This document shows positions 26,257-34,700 of a stretch of 55,620 nucleotides of DNA, piece after piece (position 1 is the first letter of the stretch; each line of letters opens with the position of its first letter). Source of the stretch: Bradyrhizobium liaoningense (GTDB lineage Bacteria > Pseudomonadota > Alphaproteobacteria > Rhizobiales > Xanthobacteraceae). The position numbers and the translations under genes are program-made. Below the pieces are notes generated by a model. The model saw nothing but the letters and a program-made list of their open reading frames with translations, made no database searches and was not told the origin of the DNA. Location of the stretch: positions 1 to 55,620 of the forward strand of contig NZ_JAFCJT010000037.1 in the NCBI RefSeq assembly GCF_018130785.1. The letters are read 5' to 3'.

Positions 26257-27149
26257 ATCCACAGATGCGGATCTATGTGATTGGCAGCGGGGGGCAGGTC
26301 GCTCGGTCGCTCCGTGAGGCTGCGGCCGCCGACAAGGAGATTGAGTTCGGCTTTGGCCGACGACCGGACGTCGATTTGCTGGACGCAGTTTCGATCGAGC
26401 GAGCCATTGCCGCGTTCCGTCCCGACGTGGTGGTCAATCCCGCGGCCTACACGGCGGTGGACAAGGCTGAATCGGAACCCGATCTCGCATTTGCGCTCAA
26501 TCGCGATGGCGCAGGCCTTGTAGCAGCGGCGGCCGCGGATCAAGGCATTCCGGTCATCCATCTGTCGACCGACTACGTCTTTGACGGGATGAAGACCGGC
26601 GCCTATGTCGAGAGCGATCCGGTCAACCCGCAAAGCGTCTATGGCCGCTCCAAGTTGGCGGGCGAGCTAGCTGTCGCCGACGCGAACCCAAGGCACGTTA
26701 TCTTGCGCACGTCCTGGGTCTACGCGCCGTTTGGAGGCAATTTCGTGCGCACGATTCTTCGCCTTGCATCGGAACGCGACCGGCTGCGGGTAGTGAATGA
26801 TCAGGTAGGTTGCCCCACATATGCGCCGGACATCGCCGACGCGATCCGCGCCATAGCCAGACGGGTGGCGGGGGGCTGGCAGCCGCATTATGCGGGTGTC
26901 ACGCATCTTGCCGGACCCGACCCGATGACTTGGTACGCCTTCGCGAAACGGATCACCGATCTCGCCGCGTCCCGCGGCGGGCGGTCCGTATTGCTTGACC
27001 CGATCTCGACTTCCGATTATCCGACAGCTGCCGTCCGACCAGCAAATTCGCAGCTTTCGAGCGCGAAATTAGCGACGGTGTTCGACGTCGGGCTGCCTCC
27101 GCTGAAGCAGTCTCTGAAGGATTGCCTAGATCGTCTTCTTGGGATTTGA
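26253..27149 (+). CDS. rfbD: dTDP-4-dehydrorhamnose reductase
   Basis: The 298-residue SDR reductase produces dTDP-L-rhamnose with NAD(P)H. It carries the Rossmann motif VIGSGGQVARSL, STDYVFDG, YGRSKLAGE (YxxxK) and the C-terminal sequence RPANSQLSSAKL. I begin at GTG 26253, which overlaps the rfbB stop by four bases and is preceded by GGTGGGG. ATG 26265 (four residues shorter) is also possible but has no ribosome binding site. It is the third gene of the cluster. Confidence 0.93.
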   Translation: MNPQMRIYVIGSGGQVARSLREAAAADKEIEFGFGRRPDVDLLDAVSIERAIAAFRPDVVVNPAAYTAVDKAESEPDLAFALNRDGAGLVAAAAADQGIPVIHLSTDYVFDGMKTGAYVESDPVNPQSVYGRSKLAGELAVADANPRHVILRTSWVYAPFGGNFVRTILRLASERDRLRVVNDQVGCPTYAPDIADAIRAIARRVAGGWQPHYAGVTHLAGPDPMTWYAFAKRITDLAASRGGRSVLLDPISTSDYPTAAVRPANSQLSSAKLATVFDVGLPPLKQSLKDCLDRLLGI

Positions 27150-27163
27150 ACGGGAGATCTGCT

Positions 27164-28033
27164 TTGAAGGGCATTATTCTTGCTGGCGGGAGCGGCACTC
27201 GCCTCTATCCCATGACGCTCGTGACCTCCAAGCAGTTGCTGCCTGTCTACGACAAGCCGATGATCTACTATCCGCTGACCACGCTGATGCTGGCCGGCAT
27301 CCGCAGCATCCTGATTATTTCGACGCCGCAGGACTTGCCGTTGTTCGAGGCGTTGTTGGGAGATGGCAATCAGTGGGGGTTGTCGCTGTCTTACGCGGTG
27401 CAACCTAAACCTGAAGGTCTGGCGCAGGCGTTCGTGATCGGCGCCGATTTCATCGGCGGCGACGCCTCTGCGCTCATTCTCGGGGACAACATCTTCTTTG
27501 GCCATGGCCTGCCAAATTTGCTGGCGAGCGCCACGTCGCGGACCACCGGCGCCACGGTGTTTGCTTATCGCGTCGCCGATCCGGAACGCTACGGGGTTGT
27601 CGCGTTCGACGAGCAGCTCAATGCGACGTCGATCGAGGAGAAGCCACTACAGCCGAAGTCGAACTTCGCCGTTACGGGGCTCTACTTTTATGACAACCGT
27701 GTCGTCGATATTGCGGCCAACATCAAACCGTCAGCGCGCGGTGAACTGGAAATCACCGATGTGAACCAGACCTATCTCGAGCGCGGAGAGCTTGCGGTTG
27801 AATTAATGGGGCGCGGTTTCGCTTGGCTGGACACCGGTACGCCAGACAGCCTCTTGGAAGCCGCCGACTTCGTGGCCACGCTCGAGCGGCGGCAAGGATT
27901 TCGAATCGCCTGTCCTGAGGAGGTGGCTTTTGGCCAAGGATACATTGATCGCGATCAGCTGGCACGCCTAGGCGCCGCACTGGGTAAGAGTGCCTATGCG
28001 CGCTACGTTAGCGACCTCGCCGCAAGCCGGTGA
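27164..28033 (+). CDS. rfbA: Glucose-1-phosphate thymidylyltransferase
   Basis: The 289-residue nucleotidyltransferase makes dTDP-glucose from dTTP and glucose-1-phosphate. The N-terminal GIILAGGSGTRLYPMT and SKQLLPVYDKPMIYYPL are diagnostic; GDNIFFGHGLP and EEKPLQPKSNFAVTGLYFYD follow. I use TTG 27164 because it starts exactly before KGIILAGG and has CGGGAG 7 bases upstream. It closes the dTDP-L-rhamnose set, so the cell can supply rhamnose for the glycosyltransferases in the locus. Confidence 0.95.
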   Translation: MKGIILAGGSGTRLYPMTLVTSKQLLPVYDKPMIYYPLTTLMLAGIRSILIISTPQDLPLFEALLGDGNQWGLSLSYAVQPKPEGLAQAFVIGADFIGGDASALILGDNIFFGHGLPNLLASATSRTTGATVFAYRVADPERYGVVAFDEQLNATSIEEKPLQPKSNFAVTGLYFYDNRVVDIAANIKPSARGELEITDVNQTYLERGELAVELMGRGFAWLDTGTPDSLLEAADFVATLERRQGFRIACPEEVAFGQGYIDRDQLARLGAALGKSAYARYVSDLAASR

Positions 28034-28102
28034 GCCCGGACTCTCCGAGCATCGCCGCAGGTCATCTCGATGCTTCGGTGAGGCAGCAACAAGGACAATA
28101 AC

Positions 28103-29134
28103 GTGTCTGGCCAGGCCTTAACCTTCACCAGCGATCTCGCTGTTGTTTATCTGGCACGTCATGCCGAAGGAAAAGGACCGGTCTCGAAATTCATCGAATC
28201 CTTCGAGCGTTATCCGCCGGGGATTGCACATGATTGCGTGGTCATTAAGAAAGGCTTCCCGCCGGGGAAGTCCGCACTCGACAAGGTCCTGAAGCGCGCG
28301 TTCCCTCATTCCATTTCAATATCGGATGACGGCTTCGACATTAACGCCTATGCCAAGGCTGCTGCGCAGCTTCCGCACAGGCATGTGGTCTTCCTGAACA
28401 CGTTCTCCGAAATCACGTCTGACAACTGGCTTCGCAAACTGCACTCGGCATTTGCCGATCCGGCGGTCGGAATTGCTGGGGCCACCGGTTCCTATGAAAG
28501 CCCGCTCAGCAGCATGAAGAACGTCCAAAAGGGATGGTGGCTGTTTCAGAATGAGAGGATTCCAATACCGGACGGCTTCCAACGGTTGTTCCGAGCAATC
28601 AGGACGGGGTTGCCGAAGCAGCTGGCGACTAAAGTGGTGGCCACCGCGATATCCCATTTCGCCGCGCGCTCGTCACGCCACGACTGCACACTGGACGACA
28701 AGTTTGAAACGTATTGGGCCAACGAGATCGGGCCCGGCGGCGCGCTGGCGCGCCTGAACGATATGCCGGCTTTTCCGAATCCGCACGTCAGAACGAATGC
28801 CTTCATGATCGAGCGGCAGGTCTTTCTCGATACGCTGCCCGAATCGATCGAAACTAAGAACGATTCATACCTGTTCGAGAGCGGATCGGATGGGCTCACG
28901 CGGCGTATTCTTCGGCGCGGCCTGAGAGTGGTCGTGGTCGGTGCGGACGGCCGCGCGTATGCGATGGATGAATGGGCCGAAAGCGGAACATTTCGCCTCG
29001 GAGACCAGCGCAACCTTCTCGTTAAGGACAACCAGACCCGGGCATTCCAGAACATGAACGCGGCCGAGCAGCGTGCCTTTACGACGATGACCTGGGGCGA
29101 TGATCAAAGCTCCCGCCGGCCGGCCGGCTCCTGA
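28103..29134 (+). CDS. Unrecognised 343-aa protein in polysaccharide locus
   Basis: GTG 28103 with AAGGAC upstream opens a 343-residue frame with no signal peptide or membrane helix. I cannot assign a family with certainty. Near residues 90-130 it reads VVFLNTFSEITSDNWLRKL and FADPAVGIAGATGSYES, which is like the region after the DxD motif in GT-A glycosyltransferases. The early part (LAVVYLARHAEGKGPVSKFI) could be the first Rossmann-like strand. A conserved-looking central LDDKFETYWANEIG and a C-terminal LRVVVVGADGRAYAMDEW follow. Its place between rfbA and an ABC exporter argues for a sugar-transfer or modification role. This is inference. Confidence 0.6.
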   Translation: MSGQALTFTSDLAVVYLARHAEGKGPVSKFIESFERYPPGIAHDCVVIKKGFPPGKSALDKVLKRAFPHSISISDDGFDINAYAKAAAQLPHRHVVFLNTFSEITSDNWLRKLHSAFADPAVGIAGATGSYESPLSSMKNVQKGWWLFQNERIPIPDGFQRLFRAIRTGLPKQLATKVVATAISHFAARSSRHDCTLDDKFETYWANEIGPGGALARLNDMPAFPNPHVRTNAFMIERQVFLDTLPESIETKNDSYLFESGSDGLTRRILRRGLRVVVVGADGRAYAMDEWAESGTFRLGDQRNLLVKDNQTRAFQNMNAAEQRAFTTMTWGDDQSSRRPAGS

Positions 29135-29549
29135 ACAGGCGAATCCAGCGGAACCCTGATCGCCGCGATACTGAAGGATTAACACCGCGGAGGGCGTCGA
29201 TGGATTTGTGTTGCTTGGCGCAGGTTGGTAAATAGGGCCGCCCAATGGGCGGATTTGCCTCGGTGGGCTAAACGGGCCATTCGACGGACTTTAAATCGAC
29301 CTTGAACTGAGATTCACAATTTCTTGGGAGAAAAATGCGCATTTTCGCGAAGGTTTGCCTCGCGCAATTGCCTTCCTCGCGTCGGCTTTACGTGCAGGTT
29401 GGGACGGCGATGGGACCGGGGTGCGAGCGAGGTGGCGTGGCAGGAAACGGGTGGCCCGGAGGTCCGCCGCCGCTCTGCGGCTGCCGGTTAGTGCTGTTCA
29501 ATGAAAAACCATGGAAGCCGCGATCCGAAGCTGCAGCGGTTCTTGATTG
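29135..29549. other. Intergenic region with near-perfect small palindrome
   Basis: About 415 bp without a convincing gene. It contains CCGCCCAATGGGCGG at 29238-29252, which can form a short hairpin followed by ATTT and could weakly terminate the preceding gene. The rest should include a promoter for the second exporter operon. Confidence 0.4.
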
Positions 29550-30368
29550 ATGCAGGATTTTTCGATCTCTCCGCTGAAAATGTTGCCAAATCTGTGGTGC
29601 AACCGCAGCCTGATACGTGCCTTGGTGCATCGGGAGGTTGTCGGGCGCTATCGCGGATCCGCGCTCGGACTCTTCTGGTCGTTTTTCAACCCGATCCTGA
29701 TGCTGCTCATCTACACCTTCGTCTTCAGCGTGGTTTTCAAAATGCGCTGGAATGTTGGAAGCGACTCGAAAACTGAGTTTGCCATGGTGCTATTTCCCGG
29801 ACTGATCGTATTCACGCTTTTCGCCGAATGCCTGAACCGTGCGCCCAGCCTAATCCTGACCAACGTGAACTACGTCAAAAAGGTGATCTTTCCGCTGGAG
29901 ATACTTCCTTGCGTGGCGCTCGGCTCGGCGATCTTCCATGGCGCGGTGAGCCTGTGCGTATGGTTGATCGCGTATCTGTTCTTGTTTGGGATGCCGCACC
30001 TGACCATCGTGCTAATCCCCCTGGTCTTGCTGCCGCTGCTGCTTTTCATCCTTGGAGTGAGTTGGTTCCTGGCCTCACTCGGTGTCTATTTGCGCGACGT
30101 GGCGCAATTCATGGGCATGATCACTACGGTCCTGATGTTTTTGTCGCCGATCTTCTATCCTGTGAATGCGTTTCCGCAGAAGTATCGCAGTCTGCTGTTC
30201 CTCAATCCGATCACGCCCGCGATCGAGCAGGCGCGAGATGTGTTGTTCTGGGGAAAGGTGCCAGATTTATCGATGTTTCTGGTCTATCTTCTGGGCGGGG
30301 CCTTTGTCGCGTGGTGTGGTTTTGTCTGGTTTCAGAGGACGCGCCGGGGGTTCGCCGATGTCCTCTAG
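29550..30368 (+). CDS. wzm: ABC transporter permease, Wzm type (system 2)
   Basis: The 272-residue permease shows the ABC2 exporter motif RYRGSALGLFWSFFNPILML and about six membrane helices, with FLSPIFYPVNAFPQKYRSLL and LNPITPAIEQARDVLFWG near the end. It forms the membrane channel for lipid-linked polysaccharide with the ATPase whose gene starts inside its last codons (11-bp overlap). I choose ATG 29550; TTG 29547 adds one residue. It is clearly different from the system 1 permease, so the locus encodes two exporters. Confidence 0.9.
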   Translation: MQDFSISPLKMLPNLWCNRSLIRALVHREVVGRYRGSALGLFWSFFNPILMLLIYTFVFSVVFKMRWNVGSDSKTEFAMVLFPGLIVFTLFAECLNRAPSLILTNVNYVKKVIFPLEILPCVALGSAIFHGAVSLCVWLIAYLFLFGMPHLTIVLIPLVLLPLLLFILGVSWFLASLGVYLRDVAQFMGMITTVLMFLSPIFYPVNAFPQKYRSLLFLNPITPAIEQARDVLFWGKVPDLSMFLVYLLGGAFVAWCGFVWFQRTRRGFADVL

Positions 30369-31722
30369 GGAAACTGCGATCAAGGTTGAGAACCTCAGCA
30401 AATGCTACCAGATCTACAACAAGCCGTACGATCGTTTAAAGCAGTCCTTGTTTCCACGGCTCGGAGCGTTGATCGGCAAGACGCCGCAGCAGTATTTTCG
30501 TGAATTCTGGGCGCTCAGAGACGTTTCCTTTGAGGTAAAGAAGGGCGAAACCGTTGGCATTATCGGGCGCAACGGCAGTGGAAAATCGACGCTGTTGCAG
30601 ATGATCTGCGGAACCCTTAATCCGAGCGGTGGCACGATCAAAGTCAAGGGTCGAGTGGCGGCGCTGCTTGAGCTCGGGGCGGGCTTCAATCCGGAATTCA
30701 CTGGGCGCGAGAATGTCTATATGGCCGCCACGCTCTATGGGCTGACCCAGGCGCAGATCGGCAGCCGTTTCGAGCAGATCGCTGCGTTTGCCGATATTGG
30801 CGAATTCATCGAGCAGCCGGTGAAGACCTATTCGAGCGGCATGTATGTCCGGCTGGCGTTTGCGGTGATTGCGCATGTCGACGCCGATATTCTTGTGGTC
30901 GACGAAGCGCTCGCAGTCGGGGATGCGGTATTCACCCAAAAATGTATGCGCTTCATACGAGCGTTTCAAAAGCACGGCACCTTGCTATTCGTCAGCCATG
31001 ATACCGCAGCGGTGCAAAATCTGTGCGAATCCGCGATCTGGCTGTCCCACGGCCAGGTCCGGATGACCGGCACGTCGAGAGAGGTCTCCGAGACCTATCT
31101 TCAGTTCACGCTGCAGGAAATCTACGGCGAGGAAGCCAAGCTGATTTCGGTCGCGTCGGACCAGGCGGCTGGCGGGCTTGCGTCTGCGTCGCCGGTCGAT
31201 CCGGATGCGGCGCCAGCCGTGGATTACGGCGCGGTGGCCAGCGTGCGCGACAACGCCGCCGCCGCCACCGGCTGGAAGACCGGCCACGCCGAGATTCAAT
31301 CCGTTTCTTTAACGAAATTGTCAGCCAATCCGGAAGGAATTTACGAAGGCGGCGAGCGCGTTCGCATGACCGTGCGCGCCAAGGCACATGGTCCACTCGA
31401 CAAGCCGATCCTGGGATTTCTGATTCGCGATCGGTTGGGGCAGGATCTGTTTGGAGAGAATACGCTTCCGTTCACCGATCGCATGCCGATTCGCATCGGG
31501 CCGGGCATGACATTCGAGGGCGTGTTCGAGTTCCGTCTGCCGATGCTTCCGAACGGGCAATATGCGGTCATGGCGTCGGTCGCAGACGGCGATCGCTACG
31601 ACAACATTCAGCATCATTGGATGCATGATGCGTTGATCGTCAACGTTGCCTCAAGCAAGATTCGTTACGGGCTCGTCGGCATTCCGTTCGAGCGGGTAGA
31701 GTTGCAGGTTACGAATGATTAA
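30358..31722 (+). CDS. wzt: ABC transporter ATP-binding protein, Wzt type with C-terminal domain (system 2)
   Basis: The 454-residue ATPase has the nucleotide-binding domain in residues 1-250: Walker A GIIGRNGSGKSTLLQMI, signature YSSGMYVRLAFAV, Walker B ILVVDEALAVGD. A C-terminal domain (about 310-450, with GGERVRMTVRAKAHGPLDKP and PMLPNGQYAVMASVADGDRY) is of the Wzt_C type, which in E. coli O8/O9a binds the modified non-reducing end of the O-chain before export. ATG 30358 is the start because the longer frame copies the permease gene. Its stop overlaps the start of the 1854-aa gene by 8 bp, so the exporter and the chain-building enzyme are coupled. Confidence 0.92.
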   Translation: MSSRETAIKVENLSKCYQIYNKPYDRLKQSLFPRLGALIGKTPQQYFREFWALRDVSFEVKKGETVGIIGRNGSGKSTLLQMICGTLNPSGGTIKVKGRVAALLELGAGFNPEFTGRENVYMAATLYGLTQAQIGSRFEQIAAFADIGEFIEQPVKTYSSGMYVRLAFAVIAHVDADILVVDEALAVGDAVFTQKCMRFIRAFQKHGTLLFVSHDTAAVQNLCESAIWLSHGQVRMTGTSREVSETYLQFTLQEIYGEEAKLISVASDQAAGGLASASPVDPDAAPAVDYGAVASVRDNAAAATGWKTGHAEIQSVSLTKLSANPEGIYEGGERVRMTVRAKAHGPLDKPILGFLIRDRLGQDLFGENTLPFTDRMPIRIGPGMTFEGVFEFRLPMLPNGQYAVMASVADGDRYDNIQHHWMHDALIVNVASSKIRYGLVGIPFERVELQVTND

Positions 31723-34700
31723 ACGAACGCTCCACGAGCTCTACGCCAACCACACCGGAAAGATGTCCGACAAGTGGTCGCTCTATGTCGACGAATATGA
31801 ACGCCTGTTCGCATCGATGTGGGATCATCCCGTCCGGCTGCTGGAGATCGGTGTCCAGAACGGCGGCTCACTCGAGATCTGGTCACAGTTTTTTCCGAAG
31901 GCGCAAGCCATTGTCGGCTGTGACATCAATCCGGATTGCGAGCGCCTGACATATGGTGACCCGCGCATCGGCGTCATCGTCGGCGACGCGAATGATCCGC
32001 AGACCCAGCAGCGCATCCTGCAGAGGTCCGGACAGTTTGATATCGTGATCGATGACGGGTCTCATCTGTCCAGCGACATCGTCAAAACTTTCGCGCTGTA
32101 TTTTCCACATCTTGCAGAGGGCGGAATCTTCGTTGCCGAGGATCTGCATTGCAGCTATTGGGACAAGTTCGAGGGTGGACTTTACTATCCCTATTCCTCG
32201 ATGACGTTTTTCAAGCGCCTTGCAGATGTCATCAACCATGAGCATTGGGGGATGCCCAAGGCCCGCGGCGAAATTCTGCGCGGCATCTTCGGCAAATACG
32301 GCTGCGAGCTGGCCGAAGAAACTCTGGCACTAGTTCATTCGATCGAGTTCATCAATTCGATGTGCGTGGTGAGGAAATCGCCCGCCGGCAGGAACGGCCT
32401 AGGTCTGCGCGTTATTTCCGGTGGCTTGGAGCTGGTGGTTCCGGCCAACAAGGAATGGAGTGGTACTCCGTACAAACTGGATCCGATCTTCGACGAAACC
32501 AATAATGTTTGGTCCAATCTCTCAACGGCTCCTGAAGAGATGTATGTTGAGACGGTGCGCGACCTTGGTCGGTCGACCGAACTCATTTTAGATCTGAAGG
32601 ACAGAAACGAACAGCTAAGTCGTGAGCTCGATGAAATTCGCGGATCGACCAGTTGGCGAATGATGGCAGTCCCGCGGCTTTTGGCAACGTACATGCGGAC
32701 CCTGGCATCCAATGCGCCTGGCACGGGCAGTCTGCTTCCGAAATTTAGCGCAGGGGTGAGGTCGCTGCGGCGCTCCTTTTCGAGGAGTAATTCGACGACC
32801 GCCGACCGCCTTCGTAAGTTCGTCTTGCGACACGGGTTCAATTTTTATCAAAGGCGCATGAAGCACACACAGTTGGGCCGGGCCATCGCACAATATGTGC
32901 GCGATCGCGGACTGATCAGTTCGTTCGACCTTCATTCGAGCTCGTTCCCGCAAGGCAGCCTGGAGATCGTCGCGTCCGGGCCCGCGCACGCCTTGGACGC
33001 CGAAGTCCATTCGCAGGTACCCGGCTATCACCTGAGCCTCCCGCTAAATTTCGAGCTGGCGGATGACCTCGCCGTTCGCCCCTGCGTCAACGTGCTGTTG
33101 CCGAGTCTCCGGCTCAAGAACATGTCCGGCGGACCCAATACCGCGCTACTGCTCGCGTGCATGATGGCGGAGCGCGGCGAGCGTATCCGACTAATCGCCT
33201 GCGATGCGCCGTTGGAGGGTGAAGACGCCGCGTTACTCCCCTATATGGAGCGGCTATTGAACCGGCCGGTCGCCAGGGACCGCTTTGAGATCGTCGATGG
33301 CTTCGACCGCACCAGGCCGATCCCGATCGGTATCCGCGATGTATTTTTCGCGACGGCCTGGTGGACCGCCCAGATTGCGAACTACGCCGTTGGCAAGACC
33401 GTGAATAAGGCTTTCATTTACCTGATCCAGGATTTCGAACCGATTTTACACGAGGGTTCCACCTTTCAGGCCCGTGCGTTCGAAACCTACGGTCTGCCGC
33501 ATATCCCGGTGATCAATACTCAACTCCTACTCGATCATTTGATTCAGGAAGGTGCGGGACACTTTGCGGATCCTGGATTTGTGGCCGATGCGCTATGGTT
33601 CAATCCGGCCCTCGACCGTACCCATTATTTTCCCGTCGCTTCTGCACAACCTGGCAAGAAAGTACTGTTGTTCTATGCGCGCCCAAGCATCGCCCGTCGC
33701 AATCTGTTCGAACTTGGTCTAGTCGCGCTGCGTCGGGCCGTCGCGTCCGGCGCGATCGACAAAGACAACTGGGAAGTGTGGGCGATGGGCGAAAAGATCC
33801 CGCCGATTGCACTCGGCGAAGGCGTCATGCTCAATCCGCTGCCATGGATGAGCTTTGACGAATATGCCCGACGCGTGCGTACCGCAGATCTCATGCTGTC
33901 ACTAATGCTGTCGCCGCATCCGAGCTATCCGCCATTGGAAATGGCTGCCTCCGGCAAGCTGGTCGTCACCAACAGCTTCGCGGTGAAGACGGCGGAACGC
34001 CTGCGGGCATTCTCCCCCAACATCATCGTTGCGGAGGCGACTGCTGAAAGCGTCGGCCAGGCCGTCGTAAACGCGGCGGGACGGATTAATTGCGGATTGC
34101 CAAGTTACGATCCCTCTGGCGCGATGGAATTACCAACTGACTGGGATCAGAGCCTTATCGGGATAGCTTCGAAATTGATTGCGCGACTGGAGGCCATCCG
34201 CGAGTCCGCGCAGGAAATGACGCAACTGGCTGCGCCAGGCCTGCCGTACCTGCCGAAGAGCGACTACGAAGTATATCGCAAGACGAGCCTCACCCGTCGT
34301 CGCTCGGATGGAATGTACCACCAGACGCCCGGCCTGCTTTCGTTTGTAACCACGGCCTACAACACCGAGCCTCGGTTTCTCGAAGAACTTGGCGTTAGTG
34401 TTTTTCTTCAGGACGGCGGGGTGCATTTCGAATGGCTGATCCTTGACAACGGCTCCACAGAGGAGGGGACCCGTCAAGCCCTCGCACGGCTCGCGCGCCA
34501 TCCCGGCGTGCGGCTCGAACGCGTGGAGAACAATCTCGGCATCATTGGTGGAATGCGGTACTGCCTTGAGCGGGCGTCCGGCCGTTACATTCTGCCGCTC
34601 GATTCCGACGATTTGATTGAGCCCGATTGCGCCCACGTTCTCACTCGCTTTATTGAAGATAACAATTATCCTGCGCTGCTCTTCACCGACGAAGATAAGC

